64,000 nt of DNA from Arthrobacter sp. KBS0702 (GTDB lineage Bacteria > Actinomycetota > Actinomycetes > Actinomycetales > Micrococcaceae): assembly GCF_005937985.2 (NCBI RefSeq), contig NZ_CP042172.1, forward strand, positions 1,116,001 to 1,180,000, given 5' to 3'. This document shows positions 27,182-36,632 of the stretch, piece by piece; position 1 is the stretch's first letter, and each line of letters begins with the position of its first letter. The notes beneath the pieces are model-generated. The model had not been told where the DNA came from and made no database searches. It worked only from the letters and a program-made list of their open reading frames with translations. The position numbers were made by a program, and so were the translations under genes.

Positions 27182-28686
27182 TGACTGACGCAACCCTCAG
27201 CTTCGAAGAAGCGATGGAGAAGTACGATCCCGTCCTGGGCTTCGAGGTCCACGTGGAGCTCAACACCAATACCAAGATGTTCTCCTCCGCGCCGAACGTC
27301 TTCGGCGACGAGCCGAACACCAACGTCAACGAGGTGGACCTCGGTATGCCCGGCGTGCTGCCCGTGGTGAACAAGACCGCGATTGAGTCCTCGATCAAGA
27401 TCGGCCTGGCGCTGAACTGCAAGATCGCCGAGACCTGCCGCTTCGCCCGGAAGAACTACTTCTACCCGGACACCCCGAAGAACTTCCAGACCTCCCAGTA
27501 CGACGAGCCGATCGCGTATGACGGCTACCTGGACATCGAGCTCTCCGACGGCACCGTGTTCCGCGTCGAGATCGAACGCGCCCACATGGAGGAGGACGCC
27601 GGCAAGCTCACCCACATGGGCGGCGCCGCCGGCCGCATCCAGGGCGCGGACTACTCGCTCGTGGACTACAACCGTTCCGGCGTACCGCTGGTCGAGATCG
27701 TCACCAAGCCGATCGAGGGCGCCGGCAGCCGCGCGCCTGAACTGGCCAAGGCCTACGTGGCCGCGGTCCGCGAGATCGTCAAGAACCTCGGCGTCTCCGA
27801 CGCCAAGATGGAACGCGGCAACGTCCGCTGCGACGCCAACGTCTCGCTGCGCCCGCACGGCCGCGAACGCTTCGGCATCCGCTCCGAGACCAAGAACGTC
27901 AACTCGCTGCGCGCCGTCGAACACGCCGTCCGCTACGAAATCCAGCGGCACGCCGCCGTGCTGGAGTCCGGCCAGCCGGTCATCCAGGAGACCCGGCACT
28001 GGCACGAGGACACCCGCTCCACCACCTCGGGCCGGCCGAAGTCCGACGCGGACGACTACCGCTACTTCCCGGAACCGGACCTGGTCCCCGTGGTCGCCTC
28101 GCGCGAGTGGGTCGAAGAGCTCCGGGCCACGCTGCCCGAGCCGCCGGCCGCCCGCCGCAAGCGCCTGCAGGCCGACTGGGGCTACTCGGACCTTGAGTTC
28201 CGCGACGTCGTCAACGCCGGCGTGATGGACGAGATCGAGGAAACCATCGCCGCCGGCGCCACCGCCACGGTGGCCCGCAAGTGGTGGATGGGCGAGATCG
28301 TCGGACGCGCCAAGAACGCCGACGTCGACCCCGGCCAGCTCGGCGTCGCCCCGGCGACCATCGTGGAACTGAACCAGATGGTCGAGGACGGCAAGATCAA
28401 CAACAAGATGGCCTCCGAGGTCCTGGACGGCGTGCTCGCCGGCGAGGGCACCCCGGCGGAAATCGTCGAGAAGCGCGGCCTCGCCGTGGTCTCCGACGAC
28501 GGCCCGCTGCTCGAAGCCATCGACGCGGCCCTCGCCGCGCAGCCCGGCGTCGCGGACAAGATCCGCGGCGGCAAGCTGCAGGCGATCGGCGCGATCGTCG
28601 GCGGCGTGATGAAGGCCACCCGCGGCCAGGCCGACGCCGGCCGCGTCAAGGAGCTGATCCTGGAGCGCCTCGGCGTCGAAGGCTAG
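27181..28686 (+). CDS. gatB: Aspartyl/glutamyl-tRNA amidotransferase subunit B
   Basis: A 501-residue GatB. It has the FEVHVELNT opening, the CRFARKNYFYPD kinase-like core of the glutamyl-tRNA phosphorylation site, VDYNRSGVPLVEIVT, CDANVSLRP, RYFPEPDL, and the tRNA-binding helical and YqeY-like tail. It activates the misacylated tRNA with ATP and accepts ammonia from GatA. It ends 2 bp before the convergent lysR stop, so transcripts from both sides meet at the palindrome in the lysR tail. Confidence 0.96.
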   Translation: MTDATLSFEEAMEKYDPVLGFEVHVELNTNTKMFSSAPNVFGDEPNTNVNEVDLGMPGVLPVVNKTAIESSIKIGLALNCKIAETCRFARKNYFYPDTPKNFQTSQYDEPIAYDGYLDIELSDGTVFRVEIERAHMEEDAGKLTHMGGAAGRIQGADYSLVDYNRSGVPLVEIVTKPIEGAGSRAPELAKAYVAAVREIVKNLGVSDAKMERGNVRCDANVSLRPHGRERFGIRSETKNVNSLRAVEHAVRYEIQRHAAVLESGQPVIQETRHWHEDTRSTTSGRPKSDADDYRYFPEPDLVPVVASREWVEELRATLPEPPAARRKRLQADWGYSDLEFRDVVNAGVMDEIEETIAAGATATVARKWWMGEIVGRAKNADVDPGQLGVAPATIVELNQMVEDGKINNKMASEVLDGVLAGEGTPAEIVEKRGLAVVSDDGPLLEAIDAALAAQPGVADKIRGGKLQAIGAIVGGVMKATRGQADAGRVKELILERLGVEG

Positions 28687-28688
28687 CC

Positions 28689-29597
28689 CTAGCCACCCAC
28701 CAAATCGGTCATGATGGTCTGCAGCGCCTCGCAGACCATCATGACCGATGTGCGTTTAAGGTTCTCCGGCCGGGCCAGGATGTCGATCCGGCGCCGGGTA
28801 CTGATCCCCTCCAGCGGCTTCAGCACAATCGACGGGTTCAGCACGGGCCGCGCGGTGTGCCGCGGCAGCAGCCCGATCACACTGCCGGTGGCGACGAGGG
28901 CCGCCACCGTGGAGTAGTCGTTGATCCGGTGCACGATGTTCAGCTCGCGGCTGGCCACTGCGGCCACGGCGGAGAGCACGTCCGCGGGGGAATAGCCGGT
29001 GTGGCTGGTCACCCAGGGCTCGCCGACGACGTCGTCCGCGGTCACCGCCCGCTGGCCGGCGAGCCGGTGCCCGGCCGGCAGCGCCACGTCCAGTGGTTCG
29101 TGCGCCAGCGGGACCACGGCCACCCGTTCCACCGGCCACCGCGGGCTGTGATCCATCCGGTGCGCGAGGACCAGGTCATAGCGCGCGGTCAGCGCCGGGA
29201 AGTCCTGCTGGGCCACGTCCTCGTCGGAGAGCTGGATCCGCGGCTGCCCGGGTTGCGCCAGCAGCCGGGCGAGCGGCGCGAACAACGCCTGGCCGGCGCT
29301 GTGGAACCCGCTCAGGGTCACGGGCGCCACCGGCGAGCCGTGGTACGCGCCGATCGCCGTCCGCGCATCCGCCATTGCGCTCACGACGGCGGCCCCGGCA
29401 TCCGCGAGCACCTGGCCCGCCTCGGTGAGGACCAGGTTGCGGCCCTCCTTCCGGGTCAGCGGGACCTCGACGGACCGCTGCAGGGCGGCCAGCTGCTGCG
29501 ACACCGCCGACGGGGTGACTAGCAGCGTCTCCGCGACGGCCTTGACGCTGCCCAGGGCCCCGAGTTCGCGGAGCATTTCGAGCTGGTGGATTTCCAT
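28689..29597 (-). CDS. LysR-family regulator, divergent from tdh
   Basis: A 302-residue LysR regulator. The ATG at 29597 (MEIHQLEML) is chosen because AGGG precedes it; an ATG three codons upstream is an alternative. The N-terminal winged HTH is ELGALGSVKAVAETLLVTPSAVSQQLAALQ, and the effector-binding domain occupies residues ~90-290. It lies divergent from tdh-kbl with a 159-bp gap, so it probably controls that operon; the inducer is unknown. The last 20 codons contain a perfect 19-bp palindrome. Confidence 0.9.
   Translation of the reverse strand: MEIHQLEMLRELGALGSVKAVAETLLVTPSAVSQQLAALQRSVEVPLTRKEGRNLVLTEAGQVLADAGAAVVSAMADARTAIGAYHGSPVAPVTLSGFHSAGQALFAPLARLLAQPGQPRIQLSDEDVAQQDFPALTARYDLVLAHRMDHSPRWPVERVAVVPLAHEPLDVALPAGHRLAGQRAVTADDVVGEPWVTSHTGYSPADVLSAVAAVASRELNIVHRINDYSTVAALVATGSVIGLLPRHTARPVLNPSIVLKPLEGISTRRRIDILARPENLKRTSVMMVCEALQTIMTDLVGG
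28704..28760. terminator. Palindrome inside the lysR 3' end with GTGCGTTTAAG border
   Basis: ATCGGTCATGATGGTCTGC (28704-28722) and its exact inverse (28731-28749) enclose an 8-nt loop. It is directly followed by GTGCGTTTAAG, 9 of 11 matching the border seen at 25075 and 54655. It is protein-coding for lysR, but lies at the meeting point of gatB and lysR transcripts and so probably acts as their terminator. Confidence 0.7.
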
Positions 29598-29756
29598 GTC
29601 CCTCATCCTAGAGGTAAGACATTCCTAAATCGTCGATTGAGAAAAACTCGGTTGTGCTAATGCTTTCCGCCCGGTCTAATGAGGTGAGTTGCCCCACACA
29701 ATCGCCCCGCACTGGTGCGACCCACACCATAGCAACCCACACAGTTAGGCAGGCCC

Positions 29757-30803
29757 ATGAAGGCTCTCTACAAGTCCGGCGCCCACGCGGGATTCGAACT
29801 CGTCGACCGCCCCGAGCCGGAGACCGGTGCCGGGGACGTCAAGATCCGCGTGGTCACCACCGGAATCTGCGGCACGGACCTGCACATCCAGTCGTGGGAC
29901 GCCTGGGCCCAGGGGATCATCAACGCCCCGCTGATCGCGGGCCACGAATTCTTCGGTGAAGTCGTGGAGATCGGCGAGGACGTCCTGGACGTCAAGGTCG
30001 GCGACCGGGTTTCCGGCGAGGGCCACATCGTCTGCGGAATCTGCCGCAACTGCCGGGCCGGCCGCAAGCAGATGTGCATCAACACCGTCAGCGTCGGCGT
30101 CCAGCGCGACGGCGCGTTCGCCGAGTACGTCGTCATCCCGGAAACCAACGTCTGGGTCCACCACGACCCGTCCGTGACCCCGGAGCTCGGCGCCATCTTC
30201 GACCCGTTCGGCAACGCCGTGCACACCGCCCTGAGCTTCCCGCTGGTCGGCGAGGACGTGCTGATCACCGGCGCCGGACCCATCGGCCTGATGGCGATCG
30301 CCGTCGCCCGCCACGCCGGTGCCCGGAAAATCGCCATCACCGACGTCTCCGCCCCGCGCCTGGAACTGGCCCGCAGCCTCGGCGTCGACCTCGCGATCGA
30401 CGTCTCCAAGATGCGGGTCAAGGACGCCCAGCGCGAACTTGGCATGCGCGAAGGCTTCGACATCGGCATGGAAATGTCCGGCCACCCCACCGCCCTGCCT
30501 GAGATGATCGACAACATGAACCACGGCGGCCGGATCGCGATGCTGGGGCTGCCCAGCCAGTCCATCGACATCGACTGGGGCAAGGTGGTCACGCACATGC
30601 TGACCATGAAGGGCATCTACGGCCGCGAGATGTTCGAGACCTGGTACGCCATGAGCGCCATGCTGTCCTCCAACCCCGTGCTGCACGCCAACATCTCCGC
30701 CGTCGTTACGGACACCCTTCCCGCCTCGGACTGGGAAAAGGGCTTCGAAATCGCCCGCGCCGGCGTGGGCGGCAAGGTCGTGCTCGACTGGACCTGTTTC
30801 TAG
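29757..30803 (+). CDS. tdh: L-threonine 3-dehydrogenase
   Basis: A 348-residue zinc alcohol-dehydrogenase-family protein with the threonine-dehydrogenase pattern. The catalytic zinc site is Cys in TGICGTDLH and His-Glu in AGHEFFGE. The structural zinc site has four Cys ([15 protein letters not shown]), and the NAD loop is [13 protein letters not shown]. It oxidises threonine to 2-amino-3-ketobutyrate. The following kbl gene, 59 bp downstream, supplies the next step. AGGCAGG precedes the ATG. Confidence 0.94.
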   Translation: MKALYKSGAHAGFELVDRPEPETGAGDVKIRVVTTGICGTDLHIQSWDAWAQGIINAPLIAGHEFFGEVVEIGEDVLDVKVGDRVSGEGHIVCGICRNCRAGRKQMCINTVSVGVQRDGAFAEYVVIPETNVWVHHDPSVTPELGAIFDPFGNAVHTALSFPLVGEDVLITGAGPIGLMAIAVARHAGARKIAITDVSAPRLELARSLGVDLAIDVSKMRVKDAQRELGMREGFDIGMEMSGHPTALPEMIDNMNHGGRIAMLGLPSQSIDIDWGKVVTHMLTMKGIYGREMFETWYAMSAMLSSNPVLHANISAVVTDTLPASDWEKGFEIARAGVGGKVVLDWTCF

Positions 30804-30862
30804 GCCCCGCCCGTTTTCCGGTACCGTACAAAAATTCACCCCAGCTGAGGAGCACAACGCAC

Positions 30863-32077
30863 ATGTATTCAGCCATCAAGGACCAGCTGCAGCACGAACT
30901 CGACGAGATCCGCGCCGCCGGCCTGTTCAAGACCGAGCGGCACATCGACTCGCCGCAGGCCAGCCACATCAAGGCGGGCCAGTTCGGCCAGGGCAGCGCG
31001 GACGTGCTGAACTTCTGCGCCAACAACTACCTGGGCCTCGCCGACCACCCGGACATCATCGCCGCCGCCAAGGACGCCATGGACTCCCGCGGCTTCGGCA
31101 TGGCCAGCGTGCGCTTCATCTGCGGCACCCAGGACCTGCACCTGGCCCTGGAAGAACGCGTCTCGAAGTTCCTCGGCACCGAGGACACCATCCTGTTCTC
31201 CAGCTGCTTCGACGCCAACGGCGGCGTCTTCGAGTCACTCTTCGGCCCGGAGGACGCCGTCATCTCCGACGCCCTGAACCACGCGTCGATCATCGACGGC
31301 ATCCGGCTCTGCAAGGCCCAGCGGTTCCGCTACGCCAACCAGGACATGGCCGACCTCGAGGCCCGGCTGATCGAGGCCACCACACAGGAAAACCCGGCCC
31401 GCCGCAAGATCATCGTCACCGACGGTGTCTTCTCGATGGACGGCTTCCTGGCCCCGCTCGAGGCGATCTGCGACCTCGCGGAGAAGTACGACGCCATGGT
31501 CATGGTGGATGACTCGCACGCGGTCGGATTTATGGGCGCTACCGGAGCCGGCACCCCGGAGCACGCCGGAGTCTCGGACCGGGTGGACATCTATACCGGC
31601 ACCTTCGGCAAGGCCCTCGGCGGTGCCTCCGGCGGCTACGTCTCCGGCCGGCGCGAGGTCATCGCCATGCTCCGGCAGAAGGCCCGCCCCTACCTGTTCT
31701 CCAACTCGCTGGCACCGGCCATCGTCGCCGCCACGCTCAAGGCCCTGGACCTCGTGGAGAACTCGGGCGAACTGCGCAGCAAGCTCTTCGCCAACGCCGA
31801 ACTCTTCCGCCGCCGGATGGCCGAGGAAGGCTTCGACCTGCTCGACGGGGAACACGCGATCGTCCCGGTGATGTTCGGCGACGCCGTGATGGCGGCCAAG
31901 GTCGCGGACGCGATGCTCGCCAACGGCGTCTTCGTCACGGCCTTCAGCTACCCCGTGGTACCCAAGGGCGCCGCCCGCATCCGCGTCCAGCTCTCCGCCG
32001 CGCACAGCACGGACGACGTCGAGCGCTGCGTCCAGGCCTTTGTCCGCAGCCGCGAGACGGTGGCCGCCGCCGGCTAG
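30863..32077 (+). CDS. kbl: Glycine C-acetyltransferase (2-amino-3-ketobutyrate CoA ligase)
   Basis: A 404-residue PLP enzyme of the alpha-oxoamine synthase family. It shows [35 protein letters not shown] (the PLP-stacking/Asp region) and the Schiff-base Lys250 in [14 protein letters not shown]. It cleaves 2-amino-3-ketobutyrate with CoA to glycine and acetyl-CoA. GAGGAG precedes the ATG. Together with tdh it gives the threonine-to-glycine route. Confidence 0.96.
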   Translation: MYSAIKDQLQHELDEIRAAGLFKTERHIDSPQASHIKAGQFGQGSADVLNFCANNYLGLADHPDIIAAAKDAMDSRGFGMASVRFICGTQDLHLALEERVSKFLGTEDTILFSSCFDANGGVFESLFGPEDAVISDALNHASIIDGIRLCKAQRFRYANQDMADLEARLIEATTQENPARRKIIVTDGVFSMDGFLAPLEAICDLAEKYDAMVMVDDSHAVGFMGATGAGTPEHAGVSDRVDIYTGTFGKALGGASGGYVSGRREVIAMLRQKARPYLFSNSLAPAIVAATLKALDLVENSGELRSKLFANAELFRRRMAEEGFDLLDGEHAIVPVMFGDAVMAAKVADAMLANGVFVTAFSYPVVPKGAARIRVQLSAAHSTDDVERCVQAFVRSRETVAAAG

Positions 32078-32126
32078 GGGTCGGAAACTACTGACGTGAC
32101 CTCCTGCCGGGTGCAAGGATGGAGGC

Positions 32127-33239
32127 ATGTCAGCTAATTACGATGTTGTGATCGTGGGCGGCGGCATTGCCGGCCTGTCCCTTGCTTCCGCCCTCGCCGG
32201 CAAATGCAGCGTGGCCCTGGTCGAAGCCGAGCAGTCGCTGGGCTACCACACCTCCTCGCGCTCGGCCCGGCAGCTGATCCCCAGTTACGGCCCGCCCGTG
32301 GTCCAGGAGCTGACCATGCGCACCCTGGAACTCATCGGAACGCACGAGGGCACCCGGCCCGAACCGGTGCTCTCCCCGCGCCGCTTCATGCTGATCGGGG
32401 ACGAGGAAACCGTCCGGCAGCAGGCCAGCGGCTTTATGCACCTCATCAGCCACGCCGAGGCCCTGGCGATCTGCCCCGCGCTCAAGCCGGACTCCTTCAC
32501 GGCGGCCGGCCTGGATTCCGGATCCTTTGCCTGCAACGCGTCCCTGCTGCTGGAAGACCACCGGGAACGGGCCGTCGAAGGCGGCGTGGACATTATCACC
32601 GGCGCCCGGGTCCACTCGGCGCAGCGCCTCGGCTCCGGCTGGGAGCTCGGCGCCGGGCAGGAAGGCCTCGAGGCCGCCGTCGTGGTCAATGCCGCGGGCG
32701 CCTGGGCCGACGAGTTCGCCGTGCTTAGCGGCGTCGAGAAGCTCGGACTCCAGCCCTACCGCCGCACCGCGGCGATCGTCGACGTCGAACACCCGCTCCC
32801 GCAGGGGTGCCCGATGGTGGCGTCCAGCAGCTTCTACTTCCGGCCGGACGGGCGGCGGCAGGTGCTTATTTCGCCGTCCGAAACCGTGCCGAGCGGCCCC
32901 GAGGACGCCCAGCCGTACCCCGGCGACGTCGAGGCCCTGATCACCCGGCTCAACAGCGTCACCACGATGGGAATCCGCGGCGTCAGCCGGGCCTGGACCG
33001 GGCTGCGGACCGAGGCCGCCGACGGCATCCCCGTGGTGGGGTTCGACGCCGAGGCCGCCGGCTTCTTCTGGCTTGCCGGCCAAGGCGGCTACGGCTTCCA
33101 GACCTCCTCCGGCATCGCAGAGCTGGCCTCGGAACTGATCCTCGCCGGGCAGGGCTCCGGCGCGCCGTTCCCGGCCGACAGTCCGGCATCCCGGACAGCC
33201 GCGGCGCTGGCCGCGACGCGGATGTCGATCCGGGGCTGA
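32127..33239 (+). CDS. FAD-dependent oxidoreductase (DAO family, D-arginine-dehydrogenase-like)
   Basis: A 370-residue flavoprotein of the DAO family. The FAD Rossmann motif VVIVGGGIAGLSLASAL is at residues 7-23, LVEAEQSLGYHTSSRSARQL at about 33-52 resembles D-arginine/D-amino-acid dehydrogenases, and the C-terminal FAD loop is LAGQGGYGFQTSSGIAEL. It should oxidise an amino acid or related amine to the imino acid. It is co-directional with kbl (49-bp gap) and 11 bp before the HutI-like gene, so the latter two are very likely co-transcribed. The substrate is not known. Confidence 0.85.
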   Translation: MSANYDVVIVGGGIAGLSLASALAGKCSVALVEAEQSLGYHTSSRSARQLIPSYGPPVVQELTMRTLELIGTHEGTRPEPVLSPRRFMLIGDEETVRQQASGFMHLISHAEALAICPALKPDSFTAAGLDSGSFACNASLLLEDHRERAVEGGVDIITGARVHSAQRLGSGWELGAGQEGLEAAVVVNAAGAWADEFAVLSGVEKLGLQPYRRTAAIVDVEHPLPQGCPMVASSSFYFRPDGRRQVLISPSETVPSGPEDAQPYPGDVEALITRLNSVTTMGIRGVSRAWTGLRTEAADGIPVVGFDAEAAGFFWLAGQGGYGFQTSSGIAELASELILAGQGSGAPFPADSPASRTAAALAATRMSIRG

Positions 33240-33250
33240 AGAATGGACCC

Positions 33251-34462
33251 ATGAGCACCCTGATCACCAACATCGCCGAACTGATGACCCAGGACACGGA
33301 GCACCGGGTCCTCAAGGATGCGGCCATCGTGATCGAGGGCGAACGCATCGCCTGGATCGGTGCCGCCGCCGATGCCCCGGCGGCCGACGACGCCGTCGAC
33401 GCCGCTGGCCGCGTGCTCCTGCCCGGCTGGGTGGATTCGCATACGCACCTGATCTTCGCCGGCGACCGGACCGCGGAGTTCGAGGCCCGGATGGCGGGGG
33501 AGGCCTACGGTGCAGGCGGCATCGCGGTCACCACCGGCGCCACCCGGAGCACCGGCGACTTCGACCTGACCAGGCTCGCGCTGGGCCGTGTCGCGGAGGC
33601 CGTCGCGCAGGGCACCACCTACCTGGAGACCAAGACCGGCTATGGCCTGGACGTGGACAACGAGGCCCGCAGCGCCCGGATCGCGTCCACCGTCGCGGAC
33701 GAGGTGACCTACCTCGGAGCGCACGTGGTCCCGGACGGCCTGGACGCAGAGGACTATACGGACCTGGTCTGCGGACCGATGCTTTCCGCCGTCCGGCCGT
33801 ACGTCCGCTGGGCCGACGTTTTTTGCGAGCGGGGCGCTTTCAACGAGGAACAGTCCCGCCGCGTGCTCCAGGCCTGCCGGGATGCGGGACTGGGCCTGCG
33901 CGTGCACGGCAACCAGTTGGGCGAGGGCCCGGGCGTGCGGCTGGCGGTGGAGTTCGGTGCGGCGAGCGTGGACCACGTCAACTACCTTTCCCGCGCGGAC
34001 GTCCACGTCCTCGCCGACAGCTGGTCCGGCTGGGAGGCTGCGGCCGGCGCGGGCGAACGGGGCACGGTGGCAACCTGCCTGCCTGCCTGCGACCTGTCCA
34101 CCCGGCAGCCGCTGGCACCCGGCCGTGAACTGCTCGACGCCGGCGTCCAGCTGGCCCTGGCCTCCAACTGCAACCCAGGCACCTCCTACACCAGCTCGAT
34201 GGCATTCTGCGTCACCACTGCCGTGCTGCAGATGCGGCTCAGCGTGCACGAAGCCGTCCGCGCGGCGACCTACGGCGGTGCCCTGGCGCTGGGCCGGGAG
34301 ACCGGGAACGACGTGGACGGCGGGCGGGCGGTGGGCTCGATCGCGGTGGGTCACCGGGCGGACCTGCACCTGCTCAACGCCCCGTCCGCCACGCACCTGG
34401 CGTATCGGCCGGGGATGCCGCTCACGCACGCCGTCTGGCGCGCAGGAGTCCGCGCCCGCTGA
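33251..34462 (+). CDS. HutI-like amidohydrolase (imidazolonepropionase family)
   Basis: A 403-residue amidohydrolase; the ATG at 33251 is the first methionine after the preceding stop. It matches HutI motifs: DSHTHLIFAGDR (metal His pair), TTYLETKTGYGL, LRVHGNQLGEG, SVDHVNYL, ATCLPACDLSTRQP and NPGTSYTSSM. HutI hydrolyses imidazolonepropionate to formiminoglutamate in histidine catabolism. No hutH, hutU or later hut gene is in the window. The residue before CNPG, usually a metal/catalytic Asp, is Asn here (SNCNPG), which may alter activity. Identity as true HutI is likely but not certain. Confidence 0.75.
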   Translation: MSTLITNIAELMTQDTEHRVLKDAAIVIEGERIAWIGAAADAPAADDAVDAAGRVLLPGWVDSHTHLIFAGDRTAEFEARMAGEAYGAGGIAVTTGATRSTGDFDLTRLALGRVAEAVAQGTTYLETKTGYGLDVDNEARSARIASTVADEVTYLGAHVVPDGLDAEDYTDLVCGPMLSAVRPYVRWADVFCERGAFNEEQSRRVLQACRDAGLGLRVHGNQLGEGPGVRLAVEFGAASVDHVNYLSRADVHVLADSWSGWEAAAGAGERGTVATCLPACDLSTRQPLAPGRELLDAGVQLALASNCNPGTSYTSSMAFCVTTAVLQMRLSVHEAVRAATYGGALALGRETGNDVDGGRAVGSIAVGHRADLHLLNAPSATHLAYRPGMPLTHAVWRAGVRAR

Positions 34463-34494
34463 CCCGCCCGCACCGGAGACCAGGGAGGAACGCC

Positions 34495-35883
34495 ATGGCC
34501 GGCTTTGCCAGGGAACTCGCCATCATGATCGATCTGGTGCGGGCCAAGCACGGCGGGGCGCAGGCCTTGGCCTGGCGCCGGGACGCCCGGCTGGCCGCCC
34601 TCGTGGCCCACGCCCGCGCCTGCTCGCCGTTCTACCGGGCGCTCTACCGCGGCCTCCCGGCCGAGGACGTGCCGCTCCGGGACCTGCCGCCGGTCACGAA
34701 GCCGCAGCTGATGGCGCACTTTGACGACTGGGTCACCGATCCGGCCATCACCCGCGCGGACCTCGAGGCCTTCGTCGCCGACCCTTCCCTGGTCGGCACC
34801 CGCTACCGGGGCCGCTATTTCGCCTGCACCAGCTCCGGAACCACGGGCCACCCCGGATTGTTCGTGCATGACCAGGCCGCGGTCAGCTGCTACCGGGCCC
34901 AGGGCGTACGGATCGTCGGGACCGTGCTCGATGCCCGCCGGCTGCTCGCGATGCTGCGGCGGGGAATCCGCGCCGCCGTCGTGGTGGGCACGGGCGGGCA
35001 CTTCGCCGGCGTCGTCTGGCTCGAGTCCGAACGGCGCCGCAGCCGGGGCCGCCGCCGCGCCTACCGCCTGTTCTCCGTGCAGCAACCGCTGGACCGGCTG
35101 GTGCAGGCGCTCAACGCCTTCGACCCGGCCCTTGTGGTGGGCTACCCCAGCGCCCTCGAACTGCTGGCCGAGGAACAGGACGAGGGCCGGCTGCACATCC
35201 GTCCGGTGATCGTGGAGTCCAGCGGCGAATCCGTCGGGGACCGGGAGCGCCTGGCCGCGGCGCTGGGCGGCGCGGTGCACAACGTCTACGCCGCCTCCGA
35301 GTTCACCCCGATCGCCCTGGACTGTCCCCGCGGCTGGCTGCACGTCAACAGCGACTGGGTCATCCTCGAGCCGGTCGAGGCGGACTACCGTCCAACGCCC
35401 GCCGGGCAACCGTCGCACACGGTGCTGCTGACCAACCTCGCCAACCGGGTCCAGCCGCTGATCCGCTACGACCTCGGCGACTCCGTCGTCGCCAAGCCCG
35501 GCCCCTGCGAATGCGGCAACCCGCTGCCCGCCATCCGGGTGGCCGGCCGGCACGACGACGTTCTCCACCTGGACAACGGCCACGGCGCCACCGTGAGCGT
35601 GCTGCCGCTGGCCATCACCGCCCCCGTCGACGATGCGCCGGGGGTCCACCGCTGCCAGCTGGTCCAGACCGGCCCAGCGACACTGCGGGTCCGACTCCAG
35701 CCGGAGCCCGGCGCCGCGGCGGACGAGGTGTGGCAGGACGTTGCGGCGAAGCTGGCCGGCTTCCTGGCCGGCCAGGGCCTGGCGAACGTGGAGCTGGTCC
35801 GTGCGGAGGAAGCCCCGGAACAGGGCGGCGCCAGCGGAAAGTTCCACCAGGTGATCGCCCTGAAAGAGCCGCCCGTCGCTTAG
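34495..35883 (+). CDS. PaaK-like adenylate-forming enzyme
   Basis: A 462-residue protein related to phenylacetate-CoA ligase and the capsule-biosynthesis CapK group. Key segments: the ATP phosphate loop CTSSGTTGHPG at about residue 117, YPSALELLAEEQ, the A5-like motif VYAASEF, and RYDLGDSV for the ribose-binding Asp. A small C-terminal domain follows. It should adenylate a carboxylic acid; whether it then forms a CoA thioester is unclear. It lies 32 bp after the HutI-like gene and ends 12 bp before the convergent phosphatase gene. Its substrate is unknown. Confidence 0.8.
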   Translation: MAGFARELAIMIDLVRAKHGGAQALAWRRDARLAALVAHARACSPFYRALYRGLPAEDVPLRDLPPVTKPQLMAHFDDWVTDPAITRADLEAFVADPSLVGTRYRGRYFACTSSGTTGHPGLFVHDQAAVSCYRAQGVRIVGTVLDARRLLAMLRRGIRAAVVVGTGGHFAGVVWLESERRRSRGRRRAYRLFSVQQPLDRLVQALNAFDPALVVGYPSALELLAEEQDEGRLHIRPVIVESSGESVGDRERLAAALGGAVHNVYAASEFTPIALDCPRGWLHVNSDWVILEPVEADYRPTPAGQPSHTVLLTNLANRVQPLIRYDLGDSVVAKPGPCECGNPLPAIRVAGRHDDVLHLDNGHGATVSVLPLAITAPVDDAPGVHRCQLVQTGPATLRVRLQPEPGAAADEVWQDVAAKLAGFLAGQGLANVELVRAEEAPEQGGASGKFHQVIALKEPPVA

Positions 35884-35895
35884 GCGGCCCTGGGT

Positions 35896-36576
35896 CTAGA
35901 AGACCATCGGCGGCGCATCCAGCACGGTCTCGTCCACCTCGCGCTGTTCCCACTGGCTGAACGGCTTGTCCAGCTCGTACTTGCCCTCGGCGGAGCGCAG
36001 CAGGGTGCGGATCTCGGCGTTGTCCGGGTTATTCAGGGACTCGAAGTACTCCACCGACCAGTGGAACCAGCGCATGCAGAACAGCCGCATGGTCAGGCCG
36101 TGGGTTACGAACAGGGCGTTCGGCGCGTAGTCCGGCTTGGACCAGTGGCGGTACAGGGTCTCCATGAACGAGGAAATCCGGTCGTAGACGTCGGAACCGG
36201 ACTCGCCCTCGCGGAAGCGGTAGAAGAAGTGCCCGTAGGCGTTGCGGAGCTCCTTCTGGTCCTCGATGTCGCCGGCGATCTGGAAGTTCGCCCAGTCCTG
36301 TTCGCGCAGCCGCGGCTCCTCGATCACGCGCTCGGTGAGCGGGCCCAGCTTCAGCGCCTCGAGGGTCTGGTAGGCACGCAGGTAGGGGGAGACATAGACG
36401 CAGACCTGCTGGCCGTCCAGCTGGCGCCGCAGCTGCTCGCCGGCGGCCGCGGCCTGCTCAACGCCGAGCGGGGTCAACGGGATGCGGTAGTCGGGCACCC
36501 GGTTGTAGATGGAAGTGTCGGCATTGGCTGCGGACTGGCCATGCCGGACCATGAAGATTCTCCCGGGCGCGCTCAC
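35896..36576 (-). CDS. Histidine phosphatase family protein (phosphoglycerate-mutase-like)
   Basis: A 226-residue histidine phosphatase. The phosphohistidine motif is FMVRHGQS; the second catalytic His lies in FVTHGLTMRLF, and Glu in FYRFREGESGSDVYDRI. GTG at 36576 is preferred because it keeps the first beta strand; a TTG nine codons upstream is an alternative. Family members hydrolyse small phosphates or phosphoproteins. It is divergent from the CPBP gene with a 56-bp gap. Confidence 0.88.
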   Translation of the reverse strand: MSAPGRIFMVRHGQSAANADTSIYNRVPDYRIPLTPLGVEQAAAAGEQLRRQLDGQQVCVYVSPYLRAYQTLEALKLGPLTERVIEEPRLREQDWANFQIAGDIEDQKELRNAYGHFFYRFREGESGSDVYDRISSFMETLYRHWSKPDYAPNALFVTHGLTMRLFCMRWFHWSVEYFESLNNPDNAEIRTLLRSAEGKYELDKPFSQWEQREVDETVLDAPPMVF

Positions 36577-36632
36577 AGCCCCAGCATAGGCACGTGCAGC
36601 CAACTTCCGGGAACGGCAGGCAAGATAGAAGC

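Noticed and set aside
32807..33250. Extended start of the HutI-like protein inside the flavoprotein gene
   Set aside because: The upstream part is Arg-rich out-of-frame sequence of the DAO gene; the domain begins at 33251.
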